Shown one piece after another: positions 8,427 to 16,846 of a stretch of DNA of 64,000 bases (position 1 is its first letter; every line of letters starts with the position of its first letter). Source of the stretch: JANSWP01 sp041941305 (GTDB taxonomy: Bacteria > Bacteroidota > Bacteroidia > Chitinophagales > Saprospiraceae); NCBI GenBank assembly GCA_041941305.1, contig JBGTQJ010000014.1, positions 1-64,000 on the forward strand, written 5' to 3'. Both the position numbers and the translations under genes were made by a program. The notes under the pieces were generated by a model, which was given only the letters and a program-made list of their open reading frames with translations, searched no databases and was not told the origin of the DNA.

Positions 8427-9725
8427 ATGATAAAAGAACCTAAAGGTAAACTCGGCGTCCTTACGCCCGGAATGGGAGCGGTAGCATCTACATTCATGGC
8501 TGGCGTAATCGCTGTAAATAAAGGCATCGCTCACCCCATTGGCTCATTGACTCAAATGGGAAGCATTCGCCTGGGAAAACGCACAGAAAACAGACGTCCT
8601 AAAATCAAAGACTTTGTTCCATTGGCAGGTTTAGAAGACATTGTTTTTGGAGGCTGGGACATTTTTGAAGACAATATGTATGAATCTGCAGACACTGCAG
8701 GCGTATTGGAAAAAAGCCTACTGGAGCAGATTAAGCCAGAATTAGAGCAAATCAAACCCATGCGTGCTGTTTTTGATAGAAAATATGTCAAAAAACTAGA
8801 CGGACCTTTTGTGAAGAAAGAAGAGAACAAGATGAAATTGGCAGAAGCTGTAATGGATGATATTCGTCAATTCAAGAAAGAGCATAACTGTGAGCGCTTA
8901 GTAATGGTCTGGTGTGGTTCAACAGAAGTCTACATCGCTCCAGGTGAAGTACATTCAAGTCTTGAAAAATTTGAGGAAGGATTGCGCAACAATCATCCTG
9001 ACATTCCACCAAGTATGATTTATTGCTACGCAGCAGTCAAAATGGGTGTCCCTTATGCCAATGGTGCTCCAAATCTTTCCTGCGACGTGCCTGCAATTGT
9101 AGAATTGTCAAAACAAACCAAAACGCCAATCGGTGGAAAAGATTTCAAAACAGGTCAGACTTTAATGAAAACCATTTTGGCACCCGGTCTGAAATCAAGA
9201 GCTATTGGTATCAAAGGTTGGTTCTCAACTAATATCCTTGGAAATCGAGACGGTGAAGTATTGGATGATCCAGATAGCTTCAAAACCAAAGAGGTATCTA
9301 AACTCAGTGTATTGGAGCAAATTTTGGAGCCAGAGCGCTACCCTGTTCTTTATAAAGATCTTTACCACAAAGTAAGAATCAATTACTATCCTCCTCATGG
9401 TGATAACAAAGAGGGCTGGGATCAGATAGATATTGTGGGCTGGTTAGGTTATGGCATGCAGATCAAAATTGATTTCCTCTGCCGTGATTCCATTTTAGCT
9501 GCTCCCATCGTTTTGGATTTGGCCTTATTTCTGGATTTAGCTAGTCGTTCAAACCTATATGGTATTCAGGAATGGTTGTCTTTCTACTTTAAATCGCCAC
9601 AAGCAGCTGAAGGGCTTGAGCCTCAACACGATATTTTCCTCCAATTGCAAAAATTGCAAAATACCCTACGCCACTTGAAAGGCGAAGAGTTGATCACACA
9701 TTTGGGATTGGATTACTACTATTAG
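8427..9725 (+). CDS. ino1: Inositol-3-phosphate synthase
   Basis: 432 residues. It converts D-glucose 6-phosphate to 1D-myo-inositol 3-phosphate using bound NAD in the cytosol. The N-terminus has the NAD-binding segment KLGVLTPGMGAVASTFMAG. Further family blocks are VMVWCGSTEVY (about 158-168), YANGAPNLSCDVPA (about 209-222), GGKDFKTGQTLMKT (about 236-249, with active-site lysines), NILGNRDGEVLDDP (about 268-281) and the metal/phosphate region IDFLCRDSILAAPIVLDLA (about 347-365). Length fits the bacterial form. It starts a likely operon with pgpA, a GtrA gene and a lipid kinase gene. In Bacteroides this enzyme is clustered with inositol-lipid genes, so I infer it supplies a head group for phospholipid or sphingolipid. 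Confidence 0.93.
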   Translation: MIKEPKGKLGVLTPGMGAVASTFMAGVIAVNKGIAHPIGSLTQMGSIRLGKRTENRRPKIKDFVPLAGLEDIVFGGWDIFEDNMYESADTAGVLEKSLLEQIKPELEQIKPMRAVFDRKYVKKLDGPFVKKEENKMKLAEAVMDDIRQFKKEHNCERLVMVWCGSTEVYIAPGEVHSSLEKFEEGLRNNHPDIPPSMIYCYAAVKMGVPYANGAPNLSCDVPAIVELSKQTKTPIGGKDFKTGQTLMKTILAPGLKSRAIGIKGWFSTNILGNRDGEVLDDPDSFKTKEVSKLSVLEQILEPERYPVLYKDLYHKVRINYYPPHGDNKEGWDQIDIVGWLGYGMQIKIDFLCRDSILAAPIVLDLALFLDLASRSNLYGIQEWLSFYFKSPQAAEGLEPQHDIFLQLQKLQNTLRHLKGEELITHLGLDYYY

Positions 9726-9803
9726 CGTTTGAGAATGTGAGAGAATGAGAGTTTGAGGAACGGTTTCTCAAACTCTCAAATTCTCAATTCTCTCAATTTC
9801 TCC
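9726..9803. repeat. Low-complexity inverted repeat of GAGAATTTGAGA-type words
   Basis: After the ino1 stop codon the DNA reads GTTTGAGAATGTGAGAGAATG..., then TCTCAAACTCTCAAATTCTC... The two halves are approximate complements, so it can fold into a long imperfect hairpin. It resembles the words in the ino1 leader (8290-8335). Confidence 0.55.
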
Positions 9804-9806
9804 TAC

Positions 9807-10292
9807 ATGACCACCTTCTGGAAAATATTTGCCACAGGTTTTGGAGCCGGGTATTCGCCTGTTGCGCCTGGAACGATGGGAGCGCTGATGGGCATGCTTA
9901 TCATTCTTCCAAAAATGCTGTGGGGCTTTGCCTGTTTCAATCCTCGATATTTTGTTGATCCTGAACTCCTCATACTGATTTTAGTATTTTTTGCAATTGG
10001 TGTGAAAGCTACCAATGTTTTGGAAAAGGAATGGGGACATGATCCTCAAAAGATTGTAATAGATGAGGTTGTAGGATATTGGATAGCTTTATTAGTAGTG
10101 CCATTGAGCTGGAATACCTTAATACTTGCCTTTATTCTTTTTCGAATATTCGATATTTGGAAACCCCTGGGCATTCGCAAAATGGAAAAACTAAAGGGTG
10201 GCTGGGGAGTGATGATGGATGACGTGCTGGCTGGTGTTTATGCCAATATTGTGCTTCAAATCATCTTGTTTTTCTTTCCAGCATTGGGCTAA
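9807..10292 (+). CDS. pgpA: Phosphatidylglycerophosphatase A-like lipid phosphatase
   Basis: 161 residues from the ATG at 9807. The 18 in-frame codons upstream lie in the inverted repeat and are not counted. PgpA signs are ATGFGAGYSPVAPGTMGAL at the N-terminus, the acidic block IVIDEVVGYW (about 90-99) and RIFDIWKP plus GVMMDDVLAGVYANI (about 117-150), which carry the metal-binding acidic residues. Several membrane helices place it in the inner membrane. PgpA normally dephosphorylates phosphatidylglycerophosphate. Between ino1 and a lipid kinase it could instead dephosphorylate a phosphatidylinositol-phosphate-type intermediate, as reported for the Bacteroides inositol-lipid cluster; that reassignment is inference. 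Confidence 0.85.
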   Translation: MTTFWKIFATGFGAGYSPVAPGTMGALMGMLIILPKMLWGFACFNPRYFVDPELLILILVFFAIGVKATNVLEKEWGHDPQKIVIDEVVGYWIALLVVPLSWNTLILAFILFRIFDIWKPLGIRKMEKLKGGWGVMMDDVLAGVYANIVLQIILFFFPALG

Positions 10293-10304
10293 TATTCAAT
10301 TCAT

Positions 10305-10730
10305 ATGAAGGACATTCCAGATTCTCCATCTACAAATGTGGATTCCAAAACACCATTCTGGAAATCCTTCTACCGTTCTCAATTCGCTTCTATCGTAGCT
10401 ACAGGAGCAGATTTTTTTATCACCATTTTTTTTACGGAAATTTTCAAAATCTGGTATGTCATTTCCAATGCTTGTGGGGCATTCACAGGAGCTGTCATCA
10501 GTTTTTTGCTGGGTAGAAATTGGGCATTCAACCGCAAGCATGACAAATGGCATTGGCAGGCTGTTCGATATGCAATTACTTCTTTTTTGAGTATGATATT
10601 GAATACAGGGGGCGTTTGGCTGATTACTGAATTTCTTGGCATTCAATATGTGATTTCAAAAGTGATGGTCGCGATTTTAGTAGGCGTCTTTTTTAATTTT
10701 CCGATGTTTCGGTACTTTGTGTTCAAATGA
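10305..10730 (+). CDS. GtrA family membrane protein
   Basis: 141 residues with four predicted membrane helices and the family signs FASIVATGADFF (about 27-38), NACGAFTGAVISFLLGRNWAF (helix 2 and its end, about 55-75) and a closing FPMFRYFVFK. GtrA proteins are thought to flip or present polyprenyl-linked sugars. The gene starts 12 bases after pgpA and its stop codon overlaps the start of the lipid kinase gene (ATGA), so the three are cotranscribed and probably translationally coupled. In this setting a role in moving a lipid-linked head group across the membrane is possible but unproven. Confidence 0.85.
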   Translation: MKDIPDSPSTNVDSKTPFWKSFYRSQFASIVATGADFFITIFFTEIFKIWYVISNACGAFTGAVISFLLGRNWAFNRKHDKWHWQAVRYAITSFLSMILNTGGVWLITEFLGIQYVISKVMVAILVGVFFNFPMFRYFVFK

Positions 10731-11635
10731 AAAAACACATCCGCTTTATTGCAAACCCTTTCTCGGGCACAAGTCGCAATGCTGATTTAAATAAAAAAAT
10801 CAATAGATATCTTGATCTAGGTAAATATTCATACGATTTGATTTTCACTGAATATGCGGGTCATGCTATTGAATTGGCAAAAATTGCAGTAGAGGAAAAC
10901 GTGAATATCGTCGTAGCAGTTGGAGGTGATGGTTCCATAAACGAAGTCGCTCATGCTTTGATCAATACAGACAAAGTTTTGGGCATTTTACCTGGAGGCT
11001 CAGGCAATGGTTTCGCAATGCATCTGGGAATTGGACGTAGTATCGATAAGGCTTTTAGATATTTGAATGAAGGACATTTTTTAAACATAGATACCTGTCT
11101 ATTGAATGACCGCCCATACGTAAATCTTGCCGGTTTGGGTTTTGATGCAGAAGTCGCTGCAAGAATCAAAGGAAGTAACCTGAGGGGGTTTTTAGGTTAT
11201 TTGGTGTATAGTATTCAGGAAGCTTTTGCCTATAAAATGCAGGATTTTGAAATTTCTATCGATGGACAAATCATCAAACGAAGTTGTTTTACTCTGGCAA
11301 TTGCCAATGCCCCTATGTATGGTTACGGTTTTGTGGTAGCTCCCCAAGCTGTTTTACACGATGGAAAATTGGAACTGATGATCCTCAAAAAAGCGCCCAA
11401 ATGGCGAATCATTTTAGAAGGCTGGCGCTACCTGACCAATTCTTTGCATAAAAGTCCTTTGGCAGAAAGATATAAAGCCAAGAAGATTTCGGTTAAATCT
11501 GTTTCAACAAAAACCGCAGTACATGTGGATGGAGAAAGTTTGGTGGTGGAATCGCCTGTTCGATTTCAAATTCATCCCAATTCCTTGAATGTGATATGTC
11601 CAAAAGCCTATTTAGAAACAACTATCCCTCACTGA
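10727..11635 (+). CDS. Diacylglycerol/sphingoid-type lipid kinase (DAGK/YegS/LCB5 family)
   Basis: 302 residues. It opens with IRFIANPFSG (family IxNP motif), then VVAVGGDGSINEVAHAL (about 63-79, the GGDGT-type nucleotide-binding motif) and LGILPGGSGNGFAMHLGI (about 84-101). The C-terminal half has the beta-sandwich ending in VHVDGE (about 264-269). The family phosphorylates diacylglycerol, phosphatidylglycerol, sphingosine or ceramide using ATP. Start overlap of 4 bases with the GtrA gene. Given a possible ceramide pair upstream, a ceramide or sphingoid-base kinase role (as for CpgB in Caulobacter) should be considered; diacylglycerol kinase is the default alternative. Confidence 0.88.
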   Translation: MKKHIRFIANPFSGTSRNADLNKKINRYLDLGKYSYDLIFTEYAGHAIELAKIAVEENVNIVVAVGGDGSINEVAHALINTDKVLGILPGGSGNGFAMHLGIGRSIDKAFRYLNEGHFLNIDTCLLNDRPYVNLAGLGFDAEVAARIKGSNLRGFLGYLVYSIQEAFAYKMQDFEISIDGQIIKRSCFTLAIANAPMYGYGFVVAPQAVLHDGKLELMILKKAPKWRIILEGWRYLTNSLHKSPLAERYKAKKISVKSVSTKTAVHVDGESLVVESPVRFQIHPNSLNVICPKAYLETTIPH

Positions 11636-11679
11636 CACTGTTTTGTAGGGTAAAAGAGGGAAGCAAAACAGTGTTAGTG
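11630..11679 (+). terminator. Hairpin overlapping the lipid kinase stop codon
   Basis: Arms 11630-11645 and 11664-11679 (CACTGACACTGTTTTG and its complement, one mismatch) flank an 18-base loop. The stop codon (11633-11635) lies in the left arm. There is no T run. It also borders the truncated beta-helix fragment, so it may instead mark a rearrangement edge. Confidence 0.45.
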
Positions 11680-11689
11680 ATAAATAGCC

Positions 11690-11998
11690 TAAAATAGTTC
11701 AAAGGTTCAAAATCTGAATTAATATCATCTCCATTAAGATCTCCGGAAAGGATTGAGATATTAGTCACCAGATCGCGCTCATCTATGGATGTCTCTGTGC
11801 CATTGAAGCCGCCATATAGGAGTACTTCCTGATAAATGTAGAAGGTATTTTTTACAGAATCGGTCCATGCACTTGGGATCTGAGGTCGGTAGGTGCCCGC
11901 CGCCACCCAGATTTCATCGGCAGGATTATAGTTCTCCAAAGCATCGTGGAGTTCTGTGTAAGCATTGGTCCAGGAAGTACCATCAGATGTTGTTTTTT
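11690..11998 (-). pseudogene. Fragment of a second beta-helix protein gene
   Basis: Read leftwards from about 11998 one frame gives TTSDGTSWTNAYTELHDAL, ADEIWVAAGTYRPQ, LLYGGFNGTETSIDERD and ILSGDLNGDDINSDFEP. This is a diverged copy of residues about 30-120 of the neighbouring large protein (DGSSWEHAF, DQIWVATGTYF, ELYGGFAGTESDLSER, ILSGDLGQNDIDDDFE). The signal peptide is missing on one side and everything after the first helix turns is missing on the other. It is in a different frame from the kinase that precedes it, so the two are joined by recombination, not by a natural domain fusion. Confidence 0.75.
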
Positions 11999-14809
11999 AT
12001 TCAATAATTCCGTTTTTGCGTGAATGATAACCTTGCCCGATTCTGGAGTAAATTTTATAGCATTTGAAATTAGATTTGTAACAATAGCTTGGATTTTTTC
12101 AGCATCATAATCCATTTCCAGTTCTTCCAATTCCTTGTAAAAAGTGAGCTGGATATGTTTTGAAGCAGCCAGTGATTGAAAAGACTCCACGAGGTATTCA
12201 ATAAAGGGAATGATGTCTCCTTGTTGCAGTTCCAGTTTCAAAGCACCTGCTTCCAGCTTAGATAAATCGAGCATTTGATTGATGAGCTGCAACAATTGTT
12301 TGCTGTTGCGCTTGAGGAGTTTTTTTTCCTGCTCATTCCCTCTTAGCATTTCAGAGGTACCCATAATAACGGTTAGCGGTGTTCGAAATTCATGGGTGAT
12401 GTTGTTGTACAATCTGGTCTTGGCAATGTCTAATTCCGCCAACTGTTCTGCTCGGGCTTTATCTTTTTTGAGCAGATTTACGCGGTAACCATCGGCGAGG
12501 GCAAGCGCAATTATTGTTGCAAGGATCAACGATTGAATGGTAATTATCGGACTGTCTAAAAAATGGGAAAATTGCAGAAAAGAAATAACCCCTATCGACA
12601 TTGCAATTCCAGCGAAAATCATTGCTAACAAAAAATATTTAGCAGGCTTATAGCCTTTCTTTAAAACAACAATAGCAAAAAGAACAGGCATCAAAGCTCC
12701 GATTAAACTCAAAAGGTGAGTTAAGGTTGAAATGGCAGCCTCCCATCCTAGATCGAATGGTTTGGAAGGATTATACACCAAATAAAAAGAGGCAGAATGC
12801 GATATAAAGTATAGAATTAAAAAATAATAAATAGCCTTTCTTAAAAATGGGAGGAAGTGATTTACATTCAAATAGTGCTGTGCAAATTTTAATAAGGATA
12901 CAAGTGTCAAGAAATTACCAAATTGTGTCAATAGAAGTCGAAGAGAGAAGGGAATATCTTTAAGTATGGAAACATTGTGAGCATCAATAAAAATTAGAAA
13001 AAAAAGAGAGGTTCCAATCATTAACAAGATATAATATAAGGTGGTTCGTTCCCTGGAGATCAAGAAAAGTAATAGACTATATAAGATTTGCACCCATAAA
13101 ACCCCATGAAAAAATATATAAAACAAAGACTTATCAAAATGGGGAATTTCATAGATGTGTGCATCTCCTTGGCTTGCACTGTTATCTTCAAAAGTACAGG
13201 CTTCCAATTCATAGGCGTAGTCTGCACCTGTATAAGCAAATGCTCCTCCTTTTCCAATAGACTTATTCTCTTTAAAGCTGCAATTATAAATACTTGAAAA
13301 ACTCCCTGGTCTGGATGGCGTAATATAAATAGCTCCCCCATCACCACCATTATTGGCATTGTTTTCAAACCAACAATCCTCAATTCTACTATAAGCTTTT
13401 TGACCCTCAGGTACATAATCTAAATGTATAGCACCACCCTTTGTAGCAAAGCCCCCATATAGCTCTTCGATAGAATTTCCATTAAATTGAGATTGCTTGA
13501 TTAGAAGGGAATCGTTTAATCCTTTCGACATGTACATGATAGCCCCACCACAATCCGAACGGTTATACTCAAACTGACAACTATCGATCTCAATGCAATT
13601 ATCGACTCCATTATTACCAGTTACAATTGCCATGGCACCTCCCCATCCAGTTGTTTTATTTTCTTTAAACTTCGAATGGCTTATAGTAGCCAAAGTACCA
13701 GTCCCCGATGGCAAAACATAAACTGCACCACCTCCAGAGGGGTTGGTGGTATAATTATGCTCAAAGTCACAGTTCTTAATCTTCAATTTGTTATTTACGC
13801 TTTTTCTTCTCGCAACCAGGCAAACCGCGCCACCTGATTTATTCACATGATTCCCTTGGAAAATTGAGTTTCTAATTATAATAGAATTGCCCTTTCCAAA
13901 TGAAAGACCATAGATTCCTCCATAGGATCCTTCAGAAAAATTCTGAGAAAAATCACAAGAATCGACCACCAAAGTGGAGCTGTCTGAAGTTGTGTACAGT
14001 ACTACCCCTCCACCCAAATTACTACTTGATTTTTTTTTAAAATTGCTGTTGCGAATTACAGCAGCATTCACCTTCCCATGCCCCAGCCTAATATTAACTG
14101 CCCCACCATACCTCGAATAATTATTTTCAAATTGGCAATTATCTATTATGAAATTAACCTGGTCTTTTTTCAGATTTGCATTTTCTATTCCCAGTGAATC
14201 AAAAAATAAGATGGCTCCCCCTCGACGACGTGAATAGTTTTGAGTGAAAGAACAGTTTTTTATTAAAGCTGGACTATATAAATAAATAGCTCCTCCAGTA
14301 GATTCCTGGTAAGACCTTGAGCTGCCACCTGCATGACCGTTTTGAAAAGTAAAACCATCAATGAGTGGTCTTGTATTGCTTTTATTTTTGATCAACATTA
14401 TAGTTGAAACATTATCAGCGCGATTTGTCTCAAAATCATCGTCGATATCATTTTGTCCCAAGTCACCGGAAAGTATGGTGGGAGGAACATCGAGCATTCT
14501 TTCGGAGAGATCAGACTCTGTTCCAGCAAATCCACCGTATAGCTCTATTCCTTTGGTAACATGAAAAGTTGCCGAATTGGGATCACCTAAATTTCCAGGA
14601 AAATAGGTTCCTGTAGCTACCCAGATTTGATCATTTTCGGCTGCATTATCAATTCCCTCCTGAAGATTTGTAAAAGCATGCTCCCAGGAAGAACCATCAT
14701 TGTATCCCCCTGCATTTTTATTCACAAAGATTTGTGCTTCACTGTGAAGGCAACAAAGCAATCCTATGAACAGAAGAAAAATATTTTTTAGGGTGATCGG
14801 GTAGTTCAT
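11852..14809 (-). pseudogene. Beta-helix sensor / 7TM / histidine kinase, truncated in the ATPase domain
   Basis: The open frame has 985 codons. Domains in order are a signal peptide (about 1-25), a long right-handed beta-helix with many GGAIY/NCxFxxN-type coils (about 30-560), a seven-helix membrane region (about 570-770), a HisKA domain with the phospho-acceptor block NNITHEFRTPLTVIMG (about 805-820), and the start of the HATPase domain with the N-box NLISNAIKFTP (about 910-920). About 20 codons later (near 11996) the frame enters the fragment described at 11690-11998 and gives an unrelated tail to the stop. G1, F and G2 boxes of the ATPase are absent, so kinase activity is not expected. 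Homologous kinases normally continue with the rest of the ATPase and often a receiver and output domain. Confidence 0.75.
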
Positions 14810-14898
14810 ATTCCTTATTGGGTATGGTATAAGCTGTCCTCACTGCTAACACCACTTTGCTCTGCTACAAGCTATTACCCAGTGGTATCAGCAGTTGG

Positions 14899-15327
14899 CT
14901 AGGCTAATCCTGGGAAAAAGGCATCTCTAAAATGCTGAACTTGATAATCTTTTTCACTTTTAAGTAAAATGGAAATCACATCAAAGCGAATTTCCCAATC
15001 ATGCCCGATTTGTTCCATATAAACAGAGGCGGCATCCACCATCAATTGTTCTTTTTTCTCATCTACAAAAGCATCCGGCTTTCCATAATAATCATAGGAT
15101 CGTGTTTTCACTTCCACAAAGACAAGCACATCAATATCTTTGGCAATAATATCTACCTCCGCCCTGCTGTAACGCCAATTGGTTTCCAAAATCTCATAGC
15201 CCTTTTGTTTCAGGAATTTTTCCGCTATTGATTCCCCTGTTTTGCCAGTTTCGAGGTGTTTTGCCAAACCTTGTTGTGTTTCCCAAAGGACTCTTTGGAG
15301 GAAGTCTTTATGAGTTAAAGTATTCAT
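14899..15327 (-). CDS. YraN/UPF0102 family endonuclease-like protein
   Basis: 142 residues. The family signs are ETGKTGESIAEKFLKQKGYE (about 27-46), NWRYSRAEVDIIAKD (about 50-64) and LVFVEVKTRS (about 68-77), which carry the acidic and lysine residues of the restriction-endonuclease-like fold. The protein has about 20 residues more at the N-terminus than usual; a TTG start at codon 21 (LAKHLETGKTGE) would give the standard length. The role is unknown, possibly DNA repair or recombination. It is monocistronic, pointing towards the broken kinase gene and divergent from pgi. Confidence 0.9.
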   Translation of the reverse strand: MNTLTHKDFLQRVLWETQQGLAKHLETGKTGESIAEKFLKQKGYEILETNWRYSRAEVDIIAKDIDVLVFVEVKTRSYDYYGKPDAFVDEKKEQLMVDAASVYMEQIGHDWEIRFDVISILLKSEKDYQVQHFRDAFFPGLA

Positions 15328-15453
15328 GTTTAAAAATTATAAAGATTTTACACTAACATATGAACACATTAACACATAAACACAATCGTTTTCCTAATTT
15401 TGAGGCTTTAAAATACCACCTTTCCAATAAAGCCAGGAAAACTAAATTTGAAT

Positions 15454-16761
15454 ATGAAGAAATTATCCTTCGATTATTCTTACGCAAAGGATTTTGTTAA
15501 AGATCACGAAATCGAAATTATTGCACCAAATATTCAGAAAGCTGCTGATTTGTTGGCTTCAAAAAAAGGTCCTGGAAATGATTTTCTTGGTTGGTCAGAT
15601 TTGCCTGAAAAATACGATAGGACAGAATTTGAGCGAGTTCAAAAAGCAGCTCAGAAAATTCAAAATCAGTCTGAAATACTTGTGGTAATTGGAATTGGTG
15701 GTTCCTACTTAGGTGCCAAATCGGCTATCGAATTCCTAGGGCATTCCTTTTACAACCAACTTCCTTCTTCGATAAGAAAAACACCTGAAATCTATTTTGC
15801 AGGTACCAACATTTCAGGCACCTATCTGACTCATTTAATAGAAATCATAGGAGAGAGAGATTTTTCAGTTAATATTATTTCCAAATCTGGAACGACTACT
15901 GAACCTGCCATCGCATTCCGAATTTTCAAGAAAATGCTTGAAGTAAAATATGGAAAAGCTGGTGCTAAGGAGCGCATTTTTGCGACGACTGATAAAGAAA
16001 GGGGAGCGTTGAAAAAGTTGGCAAACCAGGAAGGATATGAAACCTTTGTGGTACCCAATAACGTAGGTGGTAGGTTTTCTGTTTTGACTGCAGTGGGATT
16101 GTTACCAATTGCTGTTTCAGGAGCCAATATTCAGGACTTGATGGATGGTGCAAAGGATGCGATGAATGATTTTAAAGTTTCTTTTGAGCGCAATGCTTGC
16201 TATCAATATGTCGCTTTGAGAAATTGCCTTTATCAAAAAGGCAAAGCAATTGAAATGCTCATCAACTACGAACCAAGGCTTCTATTTATCGCTGAATGGT
16301 GGAAGCAATTGTTTGGTGAATCAGAGGGCAAAGATGGCAAAGGCATTTTCCCAGCTTCTGCAAACTTCACTGCGGATTTACATTCACTTGGACAATACAT
16401 TCAAGATGGAAGACGGCATTTATTTGAAACCTTGATCCAGATTGAGCAACCCGAAAAGGATAGGACCATAGAAGCAGATGAAGCCAATTTAGATGGACTG
16501 AATTATTTGGCTGGGAAGTCCTTGGATTATGTCAATAAAAAAGCTGCAGAAGGAACCCTAATGGCACATGTGGACGGAGGTGTTCCTAATTTGATTATCA
16601 AACTTCCTGAAGCAAGGGCTTACCATCTTGGATATCTATTTTACTTTTTTGAAAAGGCTTGTGCAGTGAGTGGTTATCTGCTTGGCGTGAACCCTTTTGA
16701 TCAGCCAGGTGTAGAAGCTTATAAGAAAAATATGTTTCGATTACTCGGAAAACCTTCGTAG
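15454..16761 (+). CDS. pgi: Glucose-6-phosphate isomerase
   Basis: 435 residues from the ATG at 15454; a TTG two codons upstream is also in frame. It interconverts glucose 6-phosphate and fructose 6-phosphate in the cytosol. Visible blocks are VVIGIGGSYLGAKSAIEFLG (about 75-94), ISKSGTTTEPA (about 143-153), GGRFSVLTAVGLLP (about 205-218, signature 1 region) and SANFTADLHSLGQYIQDG (about 302-319). It is the shorter bacterial type of about 440 residues common in Bacteroidota. A TAATTTTG sequence at 15395-15402 could be the promoter -7 element. It lies just before manA, and its product feeds inositol-phosphate synthase encoded 6 kb upstream. Confidence 0.95.
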   Translation: MKKLSFDYSYAKDFVKDHEIEIIAPNIQKAADLLASKKGPGNDFLGWSDLPEKYDRTEFERVQKAAQKIQNQSEILVVIGIGGSYLGAKSAIEFLGHSFYNQLPSSIRKTPEIYFAGTNISGTYLTHLIEIIGERDFSVNIISKSGTTTEPAIAFRIFKKMLEVKYGKAGAKERIFATTDKERGALKKLANQEGYETFVVPNNVGGRFSVLTAVGLLPIAVSGANIQDLMDGAKDAMNDFKVSFERNACYQYVALRNCLYQKGKAIEMLINYEPRLLFIAEWWKQLFGESEGKDGKGIFPASANFTADLHSLGQYIQDGRRHLFETLIQIEQPEKDRTIEADEANLDGLNYLAGKSLDYVNKKAAEGTLMAHVDGGVPNLIIKLPEARAYHLGYLFYFFEKACAVSGYLLGVNPFDQPGVEAYKKNMFRLLGKPS

Positions 16762-16830
16762 CCACCCAATTTATTAGGCTGGCTGAATAGGTAAATATTA
16801 CCCAGCCAACCCAATAAATTGGGCGGCTAC
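16758..16830 (+). terminator. Long hairpin between pgi and manA
   Basis: Arms 16758-16785 and 16802-16830 (GTAGCC..CCCAATTTATT..GGCTGG and complement, few mismatches) overlap the pgi stop codon and end 16 bases before manA. There is no T tract, so it may regulate read-through or protect the pgi mRNA end. Confidence 0.5.
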
Positions 16831-16846
16831 GGTCGCTTTATCTTTA

